Shown here one piece after another: positions 6,808 through 13,839 of a stretch of DNA of 13,839 nucleotides. Source of the stretch: UBA1413 sp964349885 (GTDB taxonomy: Bacteria; Bacteroidota; Bacteroidia; Bacteroidales; Prolixibacteraceae). The stretch covers positions 1-13,839 of the forward strand of contig CAYGIQ010000070.1 in assembly GCA_964349885.1 (NCBI GenBank). The letters run 5' to 3'. The notes under the pieces are model-generated. The model saw only the letters and a list, made by a program, of their open reading frames with translations. It was not told where the DNA came from and ran no database searches. Position 1 is the first letter of the stretch; each line of letters begins with the position of its first letter. The translations under genes were made by a program, and so were the position numbers.

Positions 6808-9177
6808 ATGAATAGAATGAGATACCTGAGCGGAGTAAAATTCAGTTGGTTGCTGCTCTTTTTACTCCCCACCTTTACCCTGTTGGCTTCCGAAGAGGTT
6901 CCCAACCGCTCCGTTTTTACGGTCAGCGGCTACGTTAGCGATGCCTCTTCGGGCGAAATATTGATTGGCGCATCGGTAGCAGTGGTTAACTCCCTTACGG
7001 GTACCTTGACGAATCCATACGGTTATTACTCCCTTCGAGTTCAGGAAGGAGCCGTTAAGCTTGGGGTTTCCTACCTGGGTTACGACCGGCAAACCATTGA
7101 ATTCAAACTTACCCGCGACACCATCATTCAGGTTGCGATGGCTCCGGCCGGACAAGTGATTGGAGAGGTTGTGGTGGTAGGCGAGCGTTTCAACGACAAT
7201 CTTTTGAAACCGCAGATGGGCGTTACACGACTCAACATTCAGAACATACGACAGATTCCAGCCTTTCTGGGAGAGGTCGATATTATCAAAGCCATCCAAC
7301 TGCTGCCTGGGGTTCAGGCTACTTCCGAAGGGGGATCGGGCTTTAGCGTTAGAGGTGGCAGCCCAGATCAGAACTTGATTTTGCTCGATGAAGCCAATGT
7401 GTACAACCCCTCTCACTTGCTGGGCTTTTTCTCGGTATTCAACAACGATGCAGTAAAAAGCGTCGAGTTGAGCAAAGGCGACATCCCTGCCGAATTTGGA
7501 GGAAGACTCTCATCGGTAGTCGACGTTCGGATGAACGATGGGAACCTGCAAAAATTTGCAGCTCAGGGCGGCATTGGAACCATCTCTTCGCGCCTAACTT
7601 TAGAGGGACCCCTGCAGCGCAACCGTTCGTCGTTTATGTTATCAGGACGGCGCACCTATGCCGATCTCTTTTTACAATTTGCCAAAGATGAGGAGTTGCG
7701 CAACAATGCACTTTATTTTTACGATTTTAATGGAAAAGCGAACTTTGTAATCAACGACCGAAACAGGATTTTCCTGTCGGGTTACCTGGGCGACGATATA
7801 TTCCGAAACGACAATTTTCGTGTAGGCTGGGGCAACCAAACGGCCACACTGCGTTGGAACCACCTTTTTGGTCCCAACCTTTTCTCCAATTTTTCGGCTC
7901 TCTCGTCGCGCTTCGACTACACTTTGGGGATTCCCCCTCAGCAGGAAAATGCCTTCGATTGGAGTTCAAGAATGCAGGATTTAACCCTCAAGACCGATTT
8001 TACATGGTATGCCCGAACGGGTCATACTTTGCGGTTTGGCGCTATAGGCACCCTACACCAATTTAACCCGGGCAGTGTTATACCCACGGGGACCGAATCG
8101 CCATGGACTACCATCCAAGTGCCGCAACAGCAAGCCCTTCAAGAAGGAGTCTACCTGAGTCACGAGTGGAACATAACCCCCCGACTGGTGGTAAAATATG
8201 GATTACGGGTAAGCAGATTCAGCAATTTGGGGGAGGCAACTCAATACCAATTCGACGAAAACTACGCCATTACCGACTCAACCTACCATGAAAAAAATGA
8301 GGTATTTAACCGCTATATTGCAGCCGAGCCGCGCTTCAGCATGGCATGGCAGATAAAACCCAGCACCTCGCTGAAGGCAGCCTACAACCGCAATGTTCAG
8401 TATGTACATCTGGCCCGCAATTCAACCGCCGGAACGCCCCTCGATATTTGGTTTCCCTCTTCACCACACGTGAAACCCCAACTCGGCGACCAATGGTCGG
8501 CCGGAATATTTCACAATGTGCCATTGTACCGCATTGAGACCTCCCTTGAAGGATTTTACAAGCTCAACCAAAACGCAATCGACTTCCGCGATCATGCCGA
8601 GTTGCTGCTCAACGACAACCTCGAAGGGGAATTGCGTTTCGGAAAAGCATGGTCATACGGCATCGAGGCGCTGGTAAGGCTCACAGAAGGTAAGCTAAAC
8701 GGTTGGCTGAGCTATACCTGGTCGCGGACTTTCAGGGAGATAGGCACCATCAACGAAGGCAACCGCTATCCAGCAAGCTACGACCGGCCGCACGATGTGT
8801 CGATAGTTTTGAACTACAGCCTCGGTCGGCGTATTGTGGCTGGTGCCAATTGGGTGTATGCGACAGGCTCGCCTATTACATTTCCTACCGGAAGGTTCAC
8901 CATTGGCAACTTTGTAGTTCCGGTATACTCCGACCGGAATGCCTACCGGCTTCCCGATTACCACCGCCTAGATCTGTCGGTTACCCTGAAGGGAAAGGGA
9001 GTGAAGGAGCGGAGAATAAACGGTGAGTGGAATTTCTCGGTGTACAACGCCTATGGAAGAAAAAATCCGTGGGTGATCAATTTCGTTCAGGAAGAAAACA
9101 ATCCCAACCGCACCTATGCCGAAATGACCTACTTGTTCGGGATCCTTCCAGCCGTAACCTATAACTTTAAGTTTTAA
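6808..9177 (+). CDS. TonB-dependent outer-membrane receptor with carboxypeptidase-regulatory-like domain
   Basis: A 789-aa outer-membrane gated channel for an unknown ligand. Residues 1-28 form a Sec signal peptide ending near LLAS. A carboxypeptidase D regulatory-like beta domain follows (about 37-112, VSGYVSDASSGEILIGASV through LGYDRQTIEF). The plug domain spans about 145-245, with LLPGVQ (165-170), FSVRGGSPDQNLILLDE (179-195) and DIPAEFGGRLSSVVDV (225-240). The remainder is a beta-barrel ending in aromatic YNFKF, suitable for Bam-dependent assembly. No STN domain and no adjacent SusD are seen, so it is not a classical starch-utilisation pair. A DUF4249 lipoprotein starts 4 nt after the stop, a frequent Bacteroidota pairing. 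It lies 28 nt after serA with no terminator or promoter visible between, so readthrough from serA is possible. ATG 6817 is an alternative start. Confidence 0.93.
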   Translation: MNRMRYLSGVKFSWLLLFLLPTFTLLASEEVPNRSVFTVSGYVSDASSGEILIGASVAVVNSLTGTLTNPYGYYSLRVQEGAVKLGVSYLGYDRQTIEFKLTRDTIIQVAMAPAGQVIGEVVVVGERFNDNLLKPQMGVTRLNIQNIRQIPAFLGEVDIIKAIQLLPGVQATSEGGSGFSVRGGSPDQNLILLDEANVYNPSHLLGFFSVFNNDAVKSVELSKGDIPAEFGGRLSSVVDVRMNDGNLQKFAAQGGIGTISSRLTLEGPLQRNRSSFMLSGRRTYADLFLQFAKDEELRNNALYFYDFNGKANFVINDRNRIFLSGYLGDDIFRNDNFRVGWGNQTATLRWNHLFGPNLFSNFSALSSRFDYTLGIPPQQENAFDWSSRMQDLTLKTDFTWYARTGHTLRFGAIGTLHQFNPGSVIPTGTESPWTTIQVPQQQALQEGVYLSHEWNITPRLVVKYGLRVSRFSNLGEATQYQFDENYAITDSTYHEKNEVFNRYIAAEPRFSMAWQIKPSTSLKAAYNRNVQYVHLARNSTAGTPLDIWFPSSPHVKPQLGDQWSAGIFHNVPLYRIETSLEGFYKLNQNAIDFRDHAELLLNDNLEGELRFGKAWSYGIEALVRLTEGKLNGWLSYTWSRTFREIGTINEGNRYPASYDRPHDVSIVLNYSLGRRIVAGANWVYATGSPITFPTGRFTIGNFVVPVYSDRNAYRLPDYHRLDLSVTLKGKGVKERRINGEWNFSVYNAYGRKNPWVINFVQEENNPNRTYAEMTYLFGILPAVTYNFKF

Positions 9178-9181
9178 CCCC

Positions 9182-10024
9182 ATGCGTATCCGAAACTTCT
9201 GCATTACGCTGATAGCCGGGGCTGCCCTCTGGAGCTCCTGCACCGAGCAGATTGAACTGGAACTCGACAGCAGCTTTACTAGGCTGGTAATCGATGGAGG
9301 GGTTACCAATCAGCGTGGGAACCACATGGTTAGGCTTACAACCACCACCGACTATTTTTTTACCCAAGAGCCGCCCGCAGTGAAGGGTGCACGCATCTTA
9401 TTGCAGACCAGTACGCGCGATATTCTGCTTGCTGAATTTGACAATCTACCCGGTTACTACCTTATGCCTGAGCCCTACAGGGGGATACCCGGCAGCAATT
9501 ATACGCTGAAAATCGAATTAAAAGAAGCCATTGGAGGATCGGTATATTATAGCGCTGAAGCCCACCTGCCGGAAACCGACTTCAGGCTCGATTCGATACG
9601 AATTGAATACAACGACCGTTTTGATTTTTGGTTGGTATCGGTGTACGCCCAGGATCCTCCCTCAACCGACTTCTACAAATTCGACACCTATGTGAATGCA
9701 ATCGATGGGCAAAGCCCCCTATCGAGAACTGTTGCTACCCCCGACCGGTTTTTTAACGGTCAAAACACCAATGGATTTAACATCGCATTTTTCGATGGAA
9801 ATCTGGTCAAGCCCGGCGACACCATAACAACGGTTATGTCGGCACTTACCGCCGATTACTTCAATTTCATTTCGGAACTCAGAAGCGAATCAGGTTTCAG
9901 CAACCCGCTTTTCTCAGGTCCGCCGGCCAATGTGCGGTCGAACTTAAACCCCGGCGGACTTGGTTACTTTTATGCCCGAAAGGCACAGGAGACACAACGT
10001 ATTGTTCCCGAATCGGGCCGTTGA
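9182..10024 (+). CDS. DUF4249-family lipoprotein
   Basis: A 280-aa lipoprotein whose function is not established. It has a short N-terminal signal with arginines R2 and R4, a hydrophobic core (8-17), and a cysteine at C20 in LWSSC. DUF4249 hallmarks are the early RLVIDGGVTNQRGNHMVRL (34-52), the middle region SEL and NPLFSGPPANVRSN (231-254), and GGLGYFYAR (258-266). The start lies 4 nt after the stop of the TonB-dependent receptor gene, so the two are surely co-transcribed. By analogy with other receptor-lipoprotein pairs, it may sit at the cell surface and help the receptor capture its ligand, but that is inference. The tail after GYFYAR is hydrophilic and unremarkable. The gene converges with a minus-strand gene across 136 nt in which I see no good terminator. 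Confidence 0.88.
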   Translation: MRIRNFCITLIAGAALWSSCTEQIELELDSSFTRLVIDGGVTNQRGNHMVRLTTTTDYFFTQEPPAVKGARILLQTSTRDILLAEFDNLPGYYLMPEPYRGIPGSNYTLKIELKEAIGGSVYYSAEAHLPETDFRLDSIRIEYNDRFDFWLVSVYAQDPPSTDFYKFDTYVNAIDGQSPLSRTVATPDRFFNGQNTNGFNIAFFDGNLVKPGDTITTVMSALTADYFNFISELRSESGFSNPLFSGPPANVRSNLNPGGLGYFYARKAQETQRIVPESGR

Positions 10025-10160
10025 TCACCGCAAAGGGAATGAAAATTGATTTATGCATCATTATGCACAGGGAGCGCCTGCCCGACCCCAGCTGCCCAAA
10101 ACAATTTTTTGGCACAAGAAGCCAAGCGGTATCCCCGAACTAAACCAGCAGTAAGGTTGA

Positions 10161-11066
10161 TTAATCGTACCACTCATAGCGGTAATCGAGGGTATAGTGC
10201 TGACTTCCGGCAACTCTGCCGCCGCTGTTTACAAAGACCAGACTGTGCACTGGATTGCCGGTAGAGTCGTAATGATGGGTAACTACCACTACCTGCTCTC
10301 CCTGATCGTTGGTCTCGGTATATCCGAGATTGTGGCCCTGGTCATCGTAGGCATAATCCTTCACCTTTTTGGTGCGCCCTTGCTCTTCGATGGTCTGAAG
10401 CAGTTTGCCGTCCTCTCTCTCGGTGAAATAGGTTGTCTCCAATAAATTGTCGTCGTCGTCGTAAATCCGCTCTGCAATGCGGCGCCCGGCCACATCGTAC
10501 TCCACCCTGAGACGGAAGAACTCCCCTGTCTCCTCATTCTCGTGCTGATGCATTATCATCTTACCCCCGGTTGTATACTCGAACTGTTCCATTAAAACCC
10601 GTTCCCCGTCGGCATCAACAACCTCGTGCTCTGTGAGATATTCTCCACTGTAGCGAAAATGCTCTACCGCTTCAGGCTCACCCTCCTCATTGCGGGTTAC
10701 CTTTTCCACCAACTGGCTTAACTGATTGTAACGATAAGTGGTTGCATCGACGCTGCCATCGAGATAGTGCGTCTGCTCTACCATCAGCGTACCGTTGGTG
10801 TCGTATTCAAAACTTTTCTCTCCGGCACCCTCTTCCTCTTCCGAAAAATGTACCTGCCTAATCACCCGTCCTGCATCGTCGTAGCCCAGAATGGTCTTCT
10901 CGGTTACTCCGCCTTCGGATGAGAAAGAGATTTGAAGGGTTGGTCTTCCGGATTTGTCGTACTCAGTGGTCGCCGACAAGTAGGGAACGGTTTCCTTTTG
11001 CCCCTGAGCAATGCCCAGCGACACAAGGTCGGTACGGTAAACGTGGGCTGATTTTTTAATAGACAT
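10161..11066 (-). CDS. YD/RHS-like repeat protein without signal peptide
   Basis: A 301-aa acidic protein made almost wholly of short tyrosine-aspartate repeats. The core pattern is Y-D/x-x-x-G with G four residues after Y, usually preceded by an aromatic or hydrophobic residue two positions earlier. Tyrosines mark repeats at 36, 62, 88, 113, 139, 164, 190, 240 and 266, with degenerate copies near 214 and 291. The spacing is strikingly constant at 25-26 residues. Such repeats in RHS/YD proteins build extended beta sheets, often a shell around a toxin. Here there is no signal peptide, no membrane segment, no conserved RHS core box (PxxxxDPxG type) and no C-terminal toxin domain. The protein is therefore probably cytoplasmic and a stand-alone scaffold or binding protein. 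It begins 42 nt after the stop of the membrane protein gene on the same strand, so the two likely form an operon. No specific function can be given. Confidence 0.75.
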   Translation of the reverse strand: MSIKKSAHVYRTDLVSLGIAQGQKETVPYLSATTEYDKSGRPTLQISFSSEGGVTEKTILGYDDAGRVIRQVHFSEEEEGAGEKSFEYDTNGTLMVEQTHYLDGSVDATTYRYNQLSQLVEKVTRNEEGEPEAVEHFRYSGEYLTEHEVVDADGERVLMEQFEYTTGGKMIMHQHENEETGEFFRLRVEYDVAGRRIAERIYDDDDNLLETTYFTEREDGKLLQTIEEQGRTKKVKDYAYDDQGHNLGYTETNDQGEQVVVVTHHYDSTGNPVHSLVFVNSGGRVAGSQHYTLDYRYEWYD

Positions 11067-11108
11067 AGGTGAAAAATGGTTATAATTTCAAAAATTGAGA
11101 TATACGGG

Positions 11109-12644
11109 TTAAAGCACCGAAATGAGTACTCCTACAATACCGGTAATGGCTAGAAGATAGACCAGCCGCGCAGGCATTACTCCGTTTTGTTCGGCTGCCT
11201 TTCCGAAGATTCCAAAAACAAGAGGATGTACAAGAAATGGCATGGCAAACACAAAGGCAATCATGAGCGAAGCCTGTTCTCCAAACATACCTCCCTGTAT
11301 GGCTGCAAAGAGTCCGAAGTGCGACAAAGCAGAGGAGTTGGCCATAACAGCATCGTCGAGACCCATTCCTGAAAGACTCAGAAAAATCAATCCGCCAAAT
11401 ACAGCCACCAACTGCCACCCGAGCGAAAACAACATCAGGCCTTTAATCTCCTTTCCGTCGTTTCCATTAGCCTTTCGCAGTCGCTTTAGGGCGTAAAGCG
11501 TAAGTGCCAGTCCTGTTGCCAATACCAGTATGGAAAAGGAATAGATGAGCTGATTGTTAACCGCACTGGCAGCCAGTATGGAAAATACGAAGAGGTGGCC
11601 GATAAAGGGGATATTGATCATGATGGGTGCACGCACAGCAGCTTCAGGTCCTAAATCTCCGGCGGTACAGGCACCGGTAATTCCTGAGTGCGACAGAGAG
11701 CCGGCCATGCCGGGTGCCAGATTGCGAATGTGGTTGGCCTTGGCAACAGCAATGAGCAACGCAAGTCCTCCGAACATCCAGAAAAGCTGTCCAAAAAACC
11801 CGAACAACAGTACATCGGTCATGCCGCTTAATTGAAATGCCTCGGCAATACGCGAACCACCTACCATAAAGTTGGCCGCGAGTACTACAGGTATTCCGGC
11901 AAACAGCAGGGCTCTGATGGTTGGCCCATATTTCCAGCGCACCATTACCATTCCAAGAGATACAGAGAGGACCATGGCAAATAAGATTTCAGGCAGAGCA
12001 ATCACCGGCTTGACCCATTGTGAAATGTGCCATGCAGCAACCAATAAGGCGATAATTACAGACGTTTCAATGATTCCCTTCCGAATGTAAACCGCCTTGT
12101 TGGCAATTTTTGCGCGATGGTCGATAAAAATAATGGAAGCTACCACCCCCAAATATCCAAGCAAGGGATAAAATCTGTCGAGGGCATCGCCGGCGTTGTG
12201 TCCGGTGAGCATCCGCTTTAACGACTCAATGCCTATGAGAATAAAGAAGGCACGAATGAGAAACATGAATTGAGTGGCCCTGGTGCCAAGAAAAAGTTCC
12301 TCTGACGAAGGTACCACGATATCGATCGGGTCAATTTTTTTGTTCTTCATGAGCTTTCGGATCTCCTGACCGCCCACGAAGAAGGAAGCCATAAGTGCCG
12401 TAATTGTTACCCTGCTGCCAAGCTCCATTATGGGAAATTCGGGCAGTCCGGGTGTTGCAAGGCCAGTGTTTACCATTATATAGCCCATGGTCAGACCAAA
12501 AATCACTATGATAAGAATGGGCGAATAGCGGGTGCCTGCCACAATAGTGCGCGAAACCAGCACCATGCTGATAACCATCAGAAAGGTGAGGAAGAACTGG
12601 TTCAAGATGTGAACAATGGGAAAGTGTTCGGTAAAAAGTTCCAT
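11109..12644 (-). CDS. Polytopic membrane protein, transporter-like, family not recognised
   Basis: An integral membrane protein of 511 aa from the ATG at 12644, with about 13-14 hydrophobic segments. The open frame extends upstream to 12803, but those 53 residues are polar, lack membrane character and look untranslated. MELFTEHFPIVHILNQFF is a natural start just before the first helix. Two similar segments, SFFVGGQEIRKL (88-98) after a GLPEFPIMELGSRVTITAL stretch and NFMVGGSRIAEAF (258-270), suggest an inverted-repeat transporter fold like sodium/glutamate symporters or cation/proton antiporters. A glycine-rich, small-residue motif with D330 and E334 (SGITGACTAGDLGPEAAVRAP, 320-340) could be a substrate or ion site. 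The relation to GltS-type carriers is only an impression. It is the first gene of a likely operon with the YD-repeat protein and is divergent from the ATP-cone nuclease. Confidence 0.75.
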   Translation of the reverse strand: MELFTEHFPIVHILNQFFLTFLMVISMVLVSRTIVAGTRYSPILIIVIFGLTMGYIMVNTGLATPGLPEFPIMELGSRVTITALMASFFVGGQEIRKLMKNKKIDPIDIVVPSSEELFLGTRATQFMFLIRAFFILIGIESLKRMLTGHNAGDALDRFYPLLGYLGVVASIIFIDHRAKIANKAVYIRKGIIETSVIIALLVAAWHISQWVKPVIALPEILFAMVLSVSLGMVMVRWKYGPTIRALLFAGIPVVLAANFMVGGSRIAEAFQLSGMTDVLLFGFFGQLFWMFGGLALLIAVAKANHIRNLAPGMAGSLSHSGITGACTAGDLGPEAAVRAPIMINIPFIGHLFVFSILAASAVNNQLIYSFSILVLATGLALTLYALKRLRKANGNDGKEIKGLMLFSLGWQLVAVFGGLIFLSLSGMGLDDAVMANSSALSHFGLFAAIQGGMFGEQASLMIAFVFAMPFLVHPLVFGIFGKAAEQNGVMPARLVYLLAITGIVGVLISVL

Positions 12645-12965
12645 GCTTCGGTTTTTATTGGTGCCTCTATCATTTGTGCCCGCCGGCCAACGAAACATAC
12701 GCCATTGCAAAAATCCGGTTTCTAACAACGCCCCCCAACTGAAGGCTTCCAGTCTCTTAAACCTGCCGATTTTGGGTGGTGATACTGTTGGCCAATCCTC
12801 CAAAGATTGCTATGCCTGCCCCTTGCGAGCAGAGGGCTAAGTTACATTTTTCCGGCGCTTTTTTACTTTAAAATCAGCGCATGTAAATGCCATTTATGAT
12901 TTGTTTAATGCAGAACATTTGCCGGCAATATCGCTATCTTTAGGCACATTGAAAAAGCTCTGCAC
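12645..12965. other. Divergent intergenic region
   Basis: This 321-base stretch lies between the start codons of the membrane protein and the ATP-cone nuclease. It contains the candidate nuclease promoter and palindrome at 12919-12942. No convincing -7 box was found for the membrane protein on the minus strand. Short frames within it look non-coding, including a 74-codon plus-strand frame and the upstream extension of the membrane protein frame. Confidence 0.5.
12919..12942 (+). promoter_or_regulatory. Candidate nuclease promoter with palindrome
   Basis: TATCTTTA (12935-12942) differs from the TAnnTTTG -7 consensus only at the last base and lies 23 nt before the ATG at 12966. Six nt upstream of it is the perfect 10-bp palindrome TTGCCGGCAA (12919-12928), placed where a repressor would overlap polymerase. 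No clear -33 element at normal spacing was found. Confidence 0.35.
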
Positions 12966-13817
12966 ATGGCCAAAAAGATTCTGGTTAAAAAACAGTCGGG
13001 CGAAAAGCAGCCCTTTTCGGCAAAGAAACTTACCGATTCGCTGCAAAGGGCAGGAACCCCGCCCGATATTGCACAGTGGGTGGTCGGAGAGATCATCCCA
13101 AAATTGCACGATGGAATCCCCACCAAGACCATCTACCGTATGGCCTTCGGACTGTTGCGGAGTAAAATGCGTGCATTGGCCGCTAGATATAGCATCAAGA
13201 GTGCCATTATGGAACTCGGGCCTACTGGATATCCGTTCGAAAAATTTGTTGGTGAAATCTTCAGGAAGCGCGGATTTTCGGCCGAAACGGGCATTACCCT
13301 GCAGGGAAAATGTGTGCAGCACGAGGTGGATGTTAAAGCCACCAAAAACCAACTAACGGTATTGGTTGAATGCAAATACCGCAACGACCCTTCGAAAATA
13401 AGTGGCGTACAGGTTCCTCTCTATGTTAACTCTCGGTTTCTCGACATTGTTGCCAAACTGAGGGAGACACATCCCAAATCGGCCCAGCATTTTGAGGGTT
13501 GGATAGTTACCAACACCCGATTCAGCAGCGATGCCGAAGCCTATGGCACCTGCGCCGGCCTGCATCTGGTTGGCTGGAATTTTCCGGAAAAGGAAAACCT
13601 GAGAGAGATGGTGGAGCGGTATGCACTATTTCCGGTTACGGCCCTCACATCTCTTACCAAAAAACAGAAGCAGCAGCTTTTGGAAAAAGGCATCATATTG
13701 ACCAATCATTTGCTTCAGAAGCGCGAAGCACTCAAACCCTTACGAATCACCGCACGCAAAGAGCAGTCGATTATTGAAGAGGCCTCGGCCATTGCTGCCA
13801 TTGGCAAAATTCTTTAG
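12966..13817 (+). CDS. ATP-cone / Mrr-like PD-(D/E)xK nuclease fusion protein
   Basis: A 283-aa cytoplasmic protein with two recognisable domains. Residues about 4-85 form an ATP-cone: ILVKKQSGEKQPFSAKKLTDSL, then a helical part ending ARYSIKSAIMELG. ATP-cones are the nucleotide-sensing domains of ribonucleotide reductase and NrdR. A conserved junction GPTGYPFEKFVGEIF (85-99) leads to a restriction-endonuclease-like fold. Its active-site set appears to be E92 or E96, D122 in HEVDV, E135-x-K137 in VECKY and Q149 in GVQV. The segment VTNTRFSSDAEAYG (181-194) resembles the Mrr-family motif after the catalytic core. The C-terminal LTKKQKQQLLEKGI (230-243) could be a helix-hairpin-helix-like DNA-binding part. 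This architecture is known in many bacteria. I know of no firmly established role, and a nucleotide-regulated DNA nuclease is the inference. No methyltransferase or specificity subunit is nearby, so a classical restriction system is unlikely. Confidence 0.85.
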   Translation: MAKKILVKKQSGEKQPFSAKKLTDSLQRAGTPPDIAQWVVGEIIPKLHDGIPTKTIYRMAFGLLRSKMRALAARYSIKSAIMELGPTGYPFEKFVGEIFRKRGFSAETGITLQGKCVQHEVDVKATKNQLTVLVECKYRNDPSKISGVQVPLYVNSRFLDIVAKLRETHPKSAQHFEGWIVTNTRFSSDAEAYGTCAGLHLVGWNFPEKENLREMVERYALFPVTALTSLTKKQKQQLLEKGIILTNHLLQKREALKPLRITARKEQSIIEEASAIAAIGKIL

Positions 13818-13839
13818 CCACACTTACAAAATGTGCATT

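Noticed and set aside
10098..10120. CCAAAA/TTTTGG stem after the DUF4249 gene as a terminator
   Set aside because: It is only 6 bp, AT-rich, with the T-run inside the stem rather than after it.
10449..10462. GTC trinucleotide run in the YD-repeat gene as a phase-variation tract
   Set aside because: It has only four units, and length changes in a triplet run would not shift the frame. It simply encodes an aspartate cluster.
10161..11066. RHS-type polymorphic toxin
   Set aside because: No signal or export marker, no RHS core motif, no variable toxin domain and no adjacent immunity-like gene were seen.
12645..12803. 53-residue N-terminal extension of the membrane protein
   Set aside because: It is polar with no membrane or signal character, and an ATG at 12644 directly precedes the first hydrophobic helix.

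Overview
The window looks like chromosomal DNA from a member of the Bacteroidota, probably Bacteroidales or a close relative. The order-level guess is weak. The evidence is a TonB-dependent receptor with an N-terminal carboxypeptidase-regulatory-like domain followed 4 nt later by a DUF4249 lipoprotein, Bacteroidota-style -7 promoter boxes (TAnnTTTG), few clear Shine-Dalgarno sequences, and a Bacteroidota-type Nramp homologue. I see no tRNA, rRNA, insertion sequence, CRISPR array or phage gene.

Layout. Bases 1-110 hold the tail of a gene that starts outside the window. Bases 172-2802 (+) carry a divergent Nramp-like metal transporter, a NarL/LuxR-type response regulator with no partner kinase in view, and a small hypothetical protein. 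A strong rho-independent terminator at 2905-2939 closes this block. On the minus strand lie a putative seven-bladed RCC1-like propeller lipoprotein (3138-4223) and a zinc-independent medium-chain NAD(P)H:quinone-type oxidoreductase (4464-5402). The intergenic region between them has several stem-loops. The oxidoreductase is divergent from serA (5547-6779, phosphoglycerate dehydrogenase with an ACT domain). Their shared 144-bp region is rich in dyad symmetry. The TonB-dependent receptor and DUF4249 lipoprotein genes follow serA closely, so readthrough is possible.

Bases 10161-12644 form a minus-strand pair. A polytopic membrane protein of about 511 aa (unrecognised, transporter-like) is transcribed first. 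A 301-aa protein built almost entirely of about ten 26-residue YD/RHS-like repeats, with no signal peptide, follows. Divergent from this pair, at 12966-13817, is a fusion of an ATP-cone domain to an Mrr-like PD-(D/E)xK nuclease domain.

The best candidates for under-described biology are (i) the membrane protein plus cytoplasmic YD-repeat pair, (ii) the ATP-cone nuclease, and (iii) the Nramp homologue, whose canonical DPGN metal-binding motif reads GVSH. No complete new system can be proven from sequence alone. The rest of the window looks like ordinary metabolism and envelope genes.
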